From NCBI RefSeq assembly GCF_900129425.1, contig NZ_LT670817.1:8398001-8462000 (forward strand): DNA of 64,000 nucleotides, written 5' to 3'. The notes under the pieces are model-generated. The model was not told the origin of the DNA and ran no database searches. It worked only from the letters and a program-made list of their open reading frames with translations. Shown piece after piece: positions 42,865 to 50,884 of the stretch. This DNA comes from Bradyrhizobium erythrophlei (GTDB lineage Bacteria; Pseudomonadota; Alphaproteobacteria; Rhizobiales; Xanthobacteraceae). A program made the translations under genes and the position numbers. Each line of letters starts with the position of its first letter. The stretch's first letter is position 1.

Positions 42865-43983
42865 ATGAAGGTCACCGTCGAACGCGCGCAACTCCTGAAG
42901 TCGCTGGGCCACGTCCATCGCGTGGTCGAACGCCGCAACACCATTCCGATCCTCGGCAACGTGCTGGTCCGGGCCGAAAACGCGCGGCTGTCGCTGAAAG
43001 CCACCGATCTCGATCTCGAGGTCACGGAAACGCTGCCGGCGGAAACCGCGACCGGCGGCTCGACCACCGTGCCGGCGCACATGTTTTACGACATCGTGCG
43101 CAAATTGCCCGACGGCGCGCAGATCGTGCTGGAAGGCGACGGCGACCGCTCGGTGCTGGCGATCCGCGCCGGCCGCTCGCGCTTCACGCTGCAGACGCTG
43201 CCCGAAAACGATTTTCCCGATCTCGCCGCCGGCGACATGACGCATTCGTTCACGCTGGCCGCCTCCGACATGAAACGGTTGATCGACCGCACCCAGTTCG
43301 CGATCTCGACCGAGGAGACCCGCTACTATCTCAACGGCATCTATCTGCACACCGCCGGCAGCGCCAAGGCTGCGACCTTGCGCGCGGTTGCCACCGACGG
43401 GCATCGTCTCGCCCAGATCGACCTGGCTTTGCCCAAGGGCGCATCCGGCATGCCCGGCGTGATCGTACCGCGCAAAACCGTCGGCGAAGTGCAACGCCTG
43501 ATCGAGGACAACGAGGCCGAGGTGCTGATCGAACTGTCGCAAGGCAAGATCCGCTTCACCATCGGCGATGTGGTGCTGACTTCGAAACTGATCGACGGCA
43601 CGTTTCCGGATTACGGCCGCGTCATCCCGCAAAACAACGACAAGGAGCTGATTGTCGACAAGAAGGATTTCGAGGCCGCGGTCGATCGCGTCTCCACCAT
43701 CTCGAGCGAGCGCGGCCGCGCCGTGAAGCTGGCGCTGTCGCCGGGCAAGCTGGTGTTGTCGGTGACCAACCCGGATTCCGGCAGCGCCACCGAGGAGCTC
43801 GAAGTCGAATACGCGTCCGACCCGCTCGATATCGGATTCAATTCGCGTTACCTGCTGGATATCGCGGCCCAGATCGAGGGCGAGGTCGCGGTGCTGCGGC
43901 TGGCCGATCCCGGCTCGCCGACCCTGGTGCAGGACAAGGATTCCAAGGGCGCGCTCTACGTGCTGATGCCGATGCGGGTGTAG
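42865..43983 (+). CDS. dnaN: DNA polymerase III beta sliding clamp
   Basis: This is a 372-residue protein with the three-domain DnaN layout, starting MKVTVERAQLLKSLGHVHRV, with MFYDIVRKLPDGAQI in domain one and the C-terminal YVLMPMRV end. It encircles DNA and tethers polymerases. It lies 240 bases after dnaA, probably with its own promoter. An IS4-type element sits 34 bases downstream of its stop. Confidence 0.98.
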   Translation: MKVTVERAQLLKSLGHVHRVVERRNTIPILGNVLVRAENARLSLKATDLDLEVTETLPAETATGGSTTVPAHMFYDIVRKLPDGAQIVLEGDGDRSVLAIRAGRSRFTLQTLPENDFPDLAAGDMTHSFTLAASDMKRLIDRTQFAISTEETRYYLNGIYLHTAGSAKAATLRAVATDGHRLAQIDLALPKGASGMPGVIVPRKTVGEVQRLIEDNEAEVLIELSQGKIRFTIGDVVLTSKLIDGTFPDYGRVIPQNNDKELIVDKKDFEAAVDRVSTISSERGRAVKLALSPGKLVLSVTNPDSGSATEELEVEYASDPLDIGFNSRYLLDIAAQIEGEVAVLRLADPGSPTLVQDKDSKGALYVLMPMRV

Positions 43984-43996
43984 GAAAAAACTAACT

Positions 43997-44017
43997 CGTC
44001 ATTGCCGGGCTTGACCC
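43997..44017. repeat. Left piece of a palindromic repeat cut by the IS element
   Basis: CGTCATTGCCGGGCTTGACCC, whose last 11 bases are the target duplication. It continues as GGCAATCCATC after the IS at 45299. Confidence 0.7.
44007..44017 (+). repeat. IS target-site duplication, left copy
   Basis: GGGCTTGACCC, identical to 45288-45298. An 11-base duplication is typical of IS4-family insertion. Confidence 0.85.
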
Positions 44018-45287
44018 ACGGCTGTCCGGTTTAGATTTAGCATAGCTGGAGGCTCATCTGACGTTGATCTTGGCTGGTCGAGGGCGATGGATGGAGCAGG
44101 TTGTCGATGGGTCGGCGGTGCATGAGGTTGGCGCGGATCAGTCTGGTGAAGACGATCGGACTGGGAATATTCTTGTGGGCGGCTTGGGCCAGGCGCAGCA
44201 GCAAGAAGGCGATGAGCGCAACGGCGATCTGGATGCGTACGGCATTCTCGGAGGTGCCTACGAAGCGAGTGATCTTGAGGGTCTGCTTGATCCAGCGGAA
44301 GAACAGTTCGATGGCCCAGCGCCTGCGGTAGAGATCGGCGATCTCCTGGGCGCTGGCATCGAGGTCGTTCGACAAGATGCGGAGCTCGGTTCCGCTCTCG
44401 GTCACGACCCTCACCTCGCGCACCGCATCCTTGATGGGATTGCGACGGCTTCTGGCTTGGCGGGCGGGGAGATAACCGATGCGGTCGGAGAGGATGTTGC
44501 TGCCAGCCGTGACCGCCAGCTCTTCGACCAGATCGAGCGGAGTATTGGACTTGAAACGGGTGACGATCCGGCAGCCGACGGCGTCGAGTTCAGCCCACCA
44601 GGCATAATCGTAATAGCCAAGGTCGAAGACATAGGTGGCTCCCGGCTCGATCGGCATTTGCTTGGCCGCGGTGATATCGTTGACCTTGGCCGTGGTGACT
44701 GCGGCATAGATCGGGCGATCGGCGTCGGCATCGTAAATCACGTGTACTTTGGCCCCGCAGACCCCGGCCGAGAACCGAGCCCAGCCGGCGCTGCGCTCGT
44801 TCAAGCGTGCGCTCGTGGCATCGATCAAATAGGTGGTCTCGGCGAGCTTGCGCCGCAGGCTGCGATGGGCCTGCTTCATCATGATCGCCAACAGCTCGGT
44901 GAACACGGCGGCAGGCCGCTGTGCATTCGCATCCGAGAAGGTCGACCGCCGAACCGGGCCGGCGCCCACATGGTAGAGCCGCACGGCGTGGCTCGAAAGC
45001 CCCGTCACGATCTCCCGCAAGCTCGCTGCACCCGAAAACTGGCCGTAGAGCAACGCCACCAACTGGCTCTTGGTCGAAAGTCGCCGCACCCGCGCATCGG
45101 CATCATGGTCTTCCACAAGCCTGTCGAACTGATGCCACGGAACGTGCTTCAGAAGTCCATGAAATACGCTATTCTCATGCCGCATGGTGTTGATCTCCAT
45201 TCGTGTTCCGGATCGCTTGCAGACGTCCAGGACCGAATAGAATCAATGCCATGCGCTTCGTCCACAAAAATTGAACCGGACAGCCGT
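44018..45287. mobile_element. Complete IS4-family insertion sequence, 1270 bp
   Basis: The ends are inverted repeats ACGGCTGTCCGGTTTA and, read inwards from the right, ACGGCTGTCCGGTTCA (15 of 16 identical). It encodes one intact transposase and is flanked by an 11-bp direct repeat. It landed in a dispersed palindromic repeat between dnaN and the GIY-YIG gene. The intact gene and perfect duplication suggest recent insertion. Confidence 0.9.
44037..45185 (-). CDS. IS4-family transposase
   Basis: This is a 382-residue DDE transposase. An N-terminal DUF4372-like domain (HENSVFHGLLKHVPWHQFDR) precedes the catalytic aspartates in TTYLIDATSARLN and ATYVFDLGYYDYAWW. The Glu lies in the IS4 signature YRRRWAIELFFRWIKQ (Y-x2-R-x3-E-x6-K). 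The start at 45185 has GGAGAT upstream; an ATG five codons earlier is the alternative. The frame is intact, so the element may be mobile. Confidence 0.93.
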   Translation of the reverse strand: MRHENSVFHGLLKHVPWHQFDRLVEDHDADARVRRLSTKSQLVALLYGQFSGAASLREIVTGLSSHAVRLYHVGAGPVRRSTFSDANAQRPAAVFTELLAIMMKQAHRSLRRKLAETTYLIDATSARLNERSAGWARFSAGVCGAKVHVIYDADADRPIYAAVTTAKVNDITAAKQMPIEPGATYVFDLGYYDYAWWAELDAVGCRIVTRFKSNTPLDLVEELAVTAGSNILSDRIGYLPARQARSRRNPIKDAVREVRVVTESGTELRILSNDLDASAQEIADLYRRRWAIELFFRWIKQTLKITRFVGTSENAVRIQIAVALIAFLLLRLAQAAHKNIPSPIVFTRLIRANLMHRRPIDNLLHPSPSTSQDQRQMSLQLC

Positions 45288-45298
45288 GGGCTTGACCC
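45288..45298 (+). repeat. IS target-site duplication, right copy
   Basis: GGGCTTGACCC, identical to 44007-44017, followed by the rest of the interrupted palindromic repeat. Confidence 0.85.
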
Positions 45299-45319
45299 GG
45301 CAATCCATCAAGCTTCGAA

Positions 45320-45607
45320 ATGACCTATTGGGTATACATTCTTGCCAGTAAACCCGGTGGAACGCTGTATATCGGCGTGACAAACAATCTGGTGCGGCGC
45401 GTCTACGAGCACCGTGAGGGCTTGGCCGAGAGTTTCACCAAGCGATATGGCGTCAAAACGCTGGTTTATTTTGAGCCGCACGAAACAATAGCAGCAGCGC
45501 TTCAGCGCGAGAAAAACATCAAACACTGGTCGCGCGGGTGGAAGATTGATCTGATCATCGCGGGCAATCCGGGTTGGCGGGATCTATATGATGAAATTGT
45601 CCGCTGA
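45320..45607 (+). CDS. GIY-YIG nuclease superfamily protein (UPF0213-like)
   Basis: This is a 95-residue single-domain protein. YWVYILASKPGGTLYIGVTN contains the paired Tyr motif, followed by the Arg of LVRRVYEHREG and a Glu in LQREKNIK. This is the small stand-alone GIY-YIG type found in many bacteria, with unclear cellular role. It lies between dnaN and recF, flanked by palindromic repeats, an unusual position that suggests later insertion. Confidence 0.92.
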   Translation: MTYWVYILASKPGGTLYIGVTNNLVRRVYEHREGLAESFTKRYGVKTLVYFEPHETIAAALQREKNIKHWSRGWKIDLIIAGNPGWRDLYDEIVR

Positions 45608-45616
45608 CGCGGACGA

Positions 45617-45648
45617 TGGATTGCCGGGTCAAGCCCGGCAATGACAAG
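45617..45648. repeat. Short palindromic repeat (TTGCCGGGTCAAGCCCGGCAAT)
   Basis: GATTGCCGGGTCAAGCCCGG plus CAATGACAAG forms a hairpin just before recF. Same family as 37235-37319 and the copy split by the IS. Confidence 0.8.
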
Positions 45649-45655
45649 AGACCCC

Positions 45656-46795
45656 ATGACCGCCTCCCGCATCCACCGCCTTACCCTCACGCACTTCCGC
45701 AATTACCGCGCGGCGAGCCTGCAGACGCGCGGGGACGTGGTGGTGCTGGTTGGACCGAACGGCGCCGGCAAGACCAATTGTCTGGAGGCGATCTCGTTTC
45801 TGTCGCCCGGACGCGGCTTGCGCCGCGCGACGCTCGAGGATGTCGCCGACAACCAGGGCGACGGCTCCTGGGCGGTGTCCGCCGAGGTCGAAGGCGCGCT
45901 GGGGCTGGCAACGCTCGGCACCGGCATCGACCCATCCGGCAGCGATGCGCCCGCCAGCGGCCGGCGCAGCCGGATCGACCGCGAACCGGTTCCTTCCGCA
46001 ACCGCATTCGGCGATCATTTGCGCATGGTCTGGCTGACGCCGGCGATGGACGGACTGTTTCTCGGCGCGGCATCGGAGCGGCGGCGGTTTTTCGACCGGC
46101 TGGTGCTGGCGATCGACAGCGAGCATTCCAGCCGGGTGTCGGCGCTCGACCGCAGCCTGCGCTCGCGCAACCGGCTGCTGGAGGTGCGCAATTACGACGA
46201 TCACTGGTGCGACGCGATCGAACGCGAAACCGCGGAACTCGCCGTCGCGGTGGCGGCGATGCGCGGCCAGACCGCGATAAAACTCGCGGCGATGCTGCGC
46301 GCGCGCGGCGAAGCGTCGGCCTTTCCATCCGCCGACATCATGCTCGACGGCTGGATGGAAAACGCGCTGATCAGCGAACCCGCCACTTCCGTGGAGGATC
46401 GCTACCGGCAGATATTGCGCGACAGCCGCGCCCGCGACGCCGCCGCGGGCCGCACCCTCGACGGCCCGCATCTTACCGACCTGCAGGTGATCTACGCGCC
46501 GAAGAACATGCCGGCGCGCGATGCCTCCACCGGCGAGCAAAAGGCGCTTCTGATCGGACTGGTGCTGGCACACGCCAATCTGGTCGCGGAGATGACGGGC
46601 ATCACGCCGCTGTTGCTGCTCGACGAGGTGGTGGCGCATCTCGATCCCAACAGGCGCAACGCCTTGTTCATGGAGTTGGCAGCACTCGGCGCGCAGGTCT
46701 GGATGACCGGCGCCGACCCCGCGGCTTTCATCGATATCGGCTCAACCGGCGAAGTTTTCGACGTCGATTCCGGCCAGATCGCGCGGCGCAGCTGA
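45656..46795 (+). CDS. recF: DNA replication and repair protein RecF
   Basis: This is a 379-residue RecF. The start is RIHRLTLTHFRNYRAASL, with Walker A VGPNGAGKTNCLEAI at residues 33-47, the ABC signature region ASTGEQKALLIGLVL and Walker B LLLLDEVVAHLD. It loads RecA at gaps with RecO and RecR. The ATG at 45656 is preferred over one five codons upstream. A hairpin lies between its stop and gyrB. Confidence 0.97.
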   Translation: MTASRIHRLTLTHFRNYRAASLQTRGDVVVLVGPNGAGKTNCLEAISFLSPGRGLRRATLEDVADNQGDGSWAVSAEVEGALGLATLGTGIDPSGSDAPASGRRSRIDREPVPSATAFGDHLRMVWLTPAMDGLFLGAASERRRFFDRLVLAIDSEHSSRVSALDRSLRSRNRLLEVRNYDDHWCDAIERETAELAVAVAAMRGQTAIKLAAMLRARGEASAFPSADIMLDGWMENALISEPATSVEDRYRQILRDSRARDAAAGRTLDGPHLTDLQVIYAPKNMPARDASTGEQKALLIGLVLAHANLVAEMTGITPLLLLDEVVAHLDPNRRNALFMELAALGAQVWMTGADPAAFIDIGSTGEVFDVDSGQIARRS

Positions 46796-46811
46796 GCGGC
46801 GGCGAGACAAA

Positions 46812-46850
46812 ATTCGAGCCTGGAACGGGGCTTTTTCCAGGCCTTCGAAT
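46812..46850. promoter_or_regulatory. Hairpin in the recF-gyrB intergenic region
   Basis: ATTCGAGCCTGG and CCAGGCCTTCGAAT are complementary apart from one inserted base, separated by 13 bases. No T-run follows on the plus strand, so it may be an inefficient terminator or an mRNA processing site. Confidence 0.45.
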
Positions 46851-47009
46851 CGGCTCCCCGACGCCTTGAAAAACGCACGAAAAATCCTATTTATTCAATA
46901 ACTTGCGGAAAGAGACTTTGCGCTAGGCGCAGTGCGTCTTTCATGGCACAAATAAGCTGATCAGCACCTGTTTCGCGCGCTGATTCGGAGCTACCCTCGA
47001 AGGCCCCAC

Positions 47010-49451
47010 ATGACAGAATCTGCCCGGCAATCGATCGCCGACACTGAGCATTCCATTCCCATCGAATACGGCGCGGAATCGATCCGGGTTTTGAAAGGCC
47101 TCGACGCCGTACGCAAGCGGCCGGGCATGTATATCGGCGACACCGATGACGGCTCCGGCCTGCATCACATGGTCTACGAGGTCGTCGACAACGCCATCGA
47201 CGAAGCGCTGGCCGGCCACGCCACCGCGGTGGAGGTCGTGCTCAATGCCGACGGTTCCGTCACCGTGCGCGACGATGGCCGCGGCATTCCCGTCGACATC
47301 CACAAGGGCGAGGGCATTTCCGCGGCCGAGGTCATCATGACCCAGCTGCACGCGGGCGGAAAATTCGACCAGAATTCCTACAAGGTTTCCGGCGGCCTGC
47401 ACGGCGTCGGCGTCTCCGTCGTCAACGCGCTGTCGAGCAAGCTGCAATTGCGGGTCTGGCGCGACGGCAAGGAGCATTTCATCGAGTTCGCCCATGGCGA
47501 CGCGGTGGCGCCGCTCAAAGCGGTCGGCGATTCCAACGGCAAGCGCGGCACCGAAGTGACGTTCCTCGCCTCCACCGAAACCTTCACCAACGTCGAATAC
47601 GACTTTGCAACGCTGGAGCATCGCCTGCGCGAGCTCGCGTTCCTGAATTCCGGCGTCAATATCGTGCTGTCCGACGTGCGCCACGCGGTCGAGAAGCGCG
47701 AGGAGATGCACTACGACGGCGGCGTCGAGGAGTTCGTCAAATATCTCGACCGCAACAAGAAGCCGATGGTGCCTTCGCCGATCATGATCAATGCCGAGAT
47801 GAACGGCATCGGCGTCGAGGCGGCGCTGTGGTGGAACGACAGCTATCATGAGAATGTGCTGTGCTTCACCAACAACATTCCACAGCGCGACGGCGGCACC
47901 CATCTGGCCGGCTTCCGCGGCGCGCTGACGCGCCAGGTCAACGGCTACGCCGAGGCAAACGCCAAGCGCGAAAAGATCGCGCTGACCGGCGACGACTGCC
48001 GCGAGGGCCTCACCGCGGTGCTTTCGGTGAAAGTCCCCGATCCGAAATTCTCGTCGCAGACCAAGGACAAGCTGGTGTCCTCGGAAGTCCGTCCGGTGGT
48101 CGAGAACGTCCTCAATGAAGGCCTGGCGGCGTGGTTCGAGGAACATCCCCCGGAAGCCAAGGCCATTGTCGGCAAGGTGGTGGAGGCCGCGGCCGCCCGC
48201 GAGGCCGCGCGCAAAGCCCGCGAGCTGACGCGGCGCAAGGGGGCGCTGGATTACGCTTCATTGCCCGGCAAGCTCGCCGACTGCCAGGAAAAAGACCCCG
48301 GCAAATCCGAACTGTTCATCGTCGAGGGCGATTCCGCCGGCGGCAGTGCCAAGATGGGCCGCAACCGGGAATTCCAGGCGGTCTTGCCGCTGCGCGGCAA
48401 GATCCTCAATGTCGAGCGCGCGCGCTTCGACAAGATGCTGGGCTCCGAGCAGATCGGCACACTGATCACCGCGCTCGGCACCGGCATCGGCCGCGACGAT
48501 TTCGATCTATCCAAACTGCGCTATCACAAGATCATCCTGATGACCGACGCCGACGTCGACGGCGCGCACATCCGCACCCTGCTGCTGACGTTCTTCTTCC
48601 GTCAGATGCCGGCGCTGATCGAGAGCGGGTTCCTCTACATTGCGCAGCCGCCGCTCTACAAGGTGACGCGGGGGAAGTCCGAGCAATACCTGAAGGACGA
48701 GCGCGCGCTGGAGGATTACCTGATCGAGACCGGCCTCGACGACTGCGTCTTCAAGCTCGCGTCCGGCGAGGACCGCAGCGGCCGCGACCTGCAGGCGCTG
48801 GTGGAGGATGCCCGCCTGATCCGCGGCACGCTGCACAATCTGCATAGCCGCTATAACCGCAAGGTAATCGAGCAGGCCGCGATCGCCGGGGTGCTGAGCC
48901 CCAGGATCACCGGCGACGTCGCCACCGCCAATGCCGCCGCGGACTATATCGCCCGCAGGCTCGACGCGCTGGCCGACGAAGTCGAGCGCGGCTGGACCGG
49001 ACGCTTTACCGAGGGCGAGGGTTTCTTCTTCGAGCGCACCGTGCGCGGCGTCAAGGACGTCGCCATCATCGACGACGCGCTGCTCGGCTCCGCCGACGCG
49101 CGCAAGCTCGACGATTACGCCGCCAAGCTGCAGGAGGCCTATCCGAAGCCCGGCCTGTTGCGCCGCAGGGACACGGAAACTCCGATCCACGGCCCGGTCG
49201 GCCTGTTCGAGGCGGTGACCGACGCCGGCCGCAAGGGCGTGACGCTGCAGCGCTACAAAGGCCTCGGCGAAATGAACCCGGGCCAGCTCTGGGAAACCAC
49301 GCTCGACACCAACGAGCGCTCGCTGTTGCAGGTGAAGATCAAGGAGGTCGACGAGGCCGACGACATCTTCACCAAGCTGATGGGCGACGTGGTCGAACCG
49401 CGCCGCGAATTCATCCAGGACAATTCGCTCAGCGCCAATGTGGATGTGTGA
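47010..49451 (+). CDS. gyrB: DNA gyrase subunit B
   Basis: This is an 813-residue GyrB. The GHKL ATPase domain has YEVVDNAIDEALAGHA and GGLHGVGVSVVNALS. The TOPRIM domain has SELFIVEGDSAGGSAK and MTDADVDGAHIRTLLLTFFF. The C-terminal end GDVVEPRREFIQDN is canonical. With GyrA it introduces negative supercoils using ATP. It has its own 214-base upstream region. Confidence 0.99.
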   Translation: MTESARQSIADTEHSIPIEYGAESIRVLKGLDAVRKRPGMYIGDTDDGSGLHHMVYEVVDNAIDEALAGHATAVEVVLNADGSVTVRDDGRGIPVDIHKGEGISAAEVIMTQLHAGGKFDQNSYKVSGGLHGVGVSVVNALSSKLQLRVWRDGKEHFIEFAHGDAVAPLKAVGDSNGKRGTEVTFLASTETFTNVEYDFATLEHRLRELAFLNSGVNIVLSDVRHAVEKREEMHYDGGVEEFVKYLDRNKKPMVPSPIMINAEMNGIGVEAALWWNDSYHENVLCFTNNIPQRDGGTHLAGFRGALTRQVNGYAEANAKREKIALTGDDCREGLTAVLSVKVPDPKFSSQTKDKLVSSEVRPVVENVLNEGLAAWFEEHPPEAKAIVGKVVEAAAAREAARKARELTRRKGALDYASLPGKLADCQEKDPGKSELFIVEGDSAGGSAKMGRNREFQAVLPLRGKILNVERARFDKMLGSEQIGTLITALGTGIGRDDFDLSKLRYHKIILMTDADVDGAHIRTLLLTFFFRQMPALIESGFLYIAQPPLYKVTRGKSEQYLKDERALEDYLIETGLDDCVFKLASGEDRSGRDLQALVEDARLIRGTLHNLHSRYNRKVIEQAAIAGVLSPRITGDVATANAAADYIARRLDALADEVERGWTGRFTEGEGFFFERTVRGVKDVAIIDDALLGSADARKLDDYAAKLQEAYPKPGLLRRRDTETPIHGPVGLFEAVTDAGRKGVTLQRYKGLGEMNPGQLWETTLDTNERSLLQVKIKEVDEADDIFTKLMGDVVEPRREFIQDNSLSANVDV

Positions 49452-49489
49452 GCTGCTGCTGCCAACCCGTCCCGGCGGAAAATGATGAT

Positions 49490-49581
49490 CGTCATGCCCG
49501 GCCTTGTGCCGGGCATCCACGTCTTTGCAGACCGGTAAGGCCAAGACGTGGATGGTCCGGACAACAAGATCGGCCATGACG
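49490..49581. repeat. Dispersed palindromic repeat (CGTCATGCCCGGC type)
   Basis: It starts CGTCATGCCCGGC and ends CGGCCATGACG, with complementary units CCACGTCTT and AAGACGTGG. Same type as 11479-11598. It lies just after gyrB and may help end its transcript. Confidence 0.75.
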
Positions 49582-49597
49582 GCCCAGGCTGAGTTCC

Positions 49598-50071
49598 ATG
49601 AAAGTCCAGGCGATCGTTCCTGACGCTGATACCCGCCCGCTGCTGGCCGGCGCGCAGTTCGGCGACGCCTTCAGCATTGCGGTCGACAACTCCGCGCTCG
49701 ATGCGCGGCAGGCGGCGGAGAAAATGCTGACGCGCGGGCCGCGATGGATCGATGCGCTGATGCGCTTGCGCAACAGGCTGGTGGCGCCGTTTGGCCTGAA
49801 GACGCCTTCACCCGGCGAGACCACAGCCACCGACGCCGTCGGGATATTTCCCGTGATCAGCGAAACCCCGGATCGGCTGGTCGCGGGTTTCAACGATCGC
49901 CACCTCGATTTCCGGGTCGTCGTCGACGTCGCACCCTTCGGGCACGACAAGCGCGTCACCCTGACCACTCTCGTGCTGACGCATAACCTGCTGGGCCGGG
50001 CGTATCTGACCATCATCCTGCCGTTTCACCGGCTGATTGCCCGCGCCATGCTGCGGCAAGTCGCGAGCTGA
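49598..50071 (+). CDS. DUF2867 family protein
   Basis: This is a 157-residue protein with the DUF2867 layout: GAQFGDAFSIAVDN, PRWIDALMRLRNRLV, ISETPDRLVAGFNDRHLDFR and a hydrophobic C-terminal helix (LGRAYLTIILPFHRLIARAM). Family members have a START/SRPBCC-like look but no assigned reaction. It may associate with membrane through the last helix. It is co-oriented with the following DsbA-like gene. Confidence 0.85.
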   Translation: MKVQAIVPDADTRPLLAGAQFGDAFSIAVDNSALDARQAAEKMLTRGPRWIDALMRLRNRLVAPFGLKTPSPGETTATDAVGIFPVISETPDRLVAGFNDRHLDFRVVVDVAPFGHDKRVTLTTLVLTHNLLGRAYLTIILPFHRLIARAMLRQVAS

Positions 50072-50158
50072 GCCGGACCCATCCGCGAACCGCGGGCGTG
50101 GACGCCTTGCTCCGCGCGTGCTTTGTTCCAGTCAGCCAATATGCCGACCGGAGGATGC

Positions 50159-50812
50159 ATGACATTATCCGTCGATCTGTTTTTTTCCTTCCGCAGCCCC
50201 TACAGCTATCTCGCGCTGCCGAAGACGCTGAAATTGATCGCGAACTACGACGCCACGGTGAACCTGCGCCCGGTCTACCCGCTCGCGGTGCGCGTGCCCG
50301 GCTTCTTCAAGCGCGCCAATCCGCAATTCGCGCGTTACGTGGTGCTCGACAGCAGCCGCGTCGCCAAACACGACAACATCCCGTTCCGCTTTCCCCGCCC
50401 CGATCCGATTGTGCAGAACATGGTGACGCTGGAGGTCGCCGAGCACCAGCCCTACATCCACCGCCTGACGCGCCTGGGCGCCGCCGCGCAGCTCGAGGGC
50501 CGTTCGCTGGTCTTTGTCGATACCATCAGCCGGGTGCTGTGGGACGGCACGGTCAAAGACTGGAACGAAGGCGATCATCTCGCCCGCGCCGCCGAGGCAG
50601 CCGGCTTCGATCTGGCCGCGATGGACGCGGCAATATCGGCCGATCCGGATCGCTATGAGCGGATCATCGCGGACAACGAAAAGGCCCACGCGGCTTCCGG
50701 CCATTGGGGCGTGCCGACGTTCGTGTTCGAGAACGAGCCGTTCTTCGGACAGGACCGGATCGAGCTGTTGATCTGGCGGATGGAAAGCAGGGGGCTGACC
50801 CGCCGCGGCTGA
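50159..50812 (+). CDS. DsbA-family isomerase (2-hydroxychromene-2-carboxylate isomerase-like)
   Basis: This is a 217-residue thioredoxin-fold protein. The motif FFSFRSPYSYLALPK replaces the CXXC of DsbA with Ser-Pro-Tyr-Ser, as in HCCA isomerases. The C-terminal block WGVPTFVFENEPFFGQDRIE contains the cis-Pro. HCCA isomerases work in naphthalene-type degradation using glutathione; the actual substrate here is unknown. The start at 50159 follows GGAGGATGC. Confidence 0.9.
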   Translation: MTLSVDLFFSFRSPYSYLALPKTLKLIANYDATVNLRPVYPLAVRVPGFFKRANPQFARYVVLDSSRVAKHDNIPFRFPRPDPIVQNMVTLEVAEHQPYIHRLTRLGAAAQLEGRSLVFVDTISRVLWDGTVKDWNEGDHLARAAEAAGFDLAAMDAAISADPDRYERIIADNEKAHAASGHWGVPTFVFENEPFFGQDRIELLIWRMESRGLTRRG

Positions 50813-50884
50813 TGTTGACGGCGCGCCGCGCCAGCCGTACCTAAACCGCACGCAGGAACGAGCAGAAACCAACGAGGCAACGCC

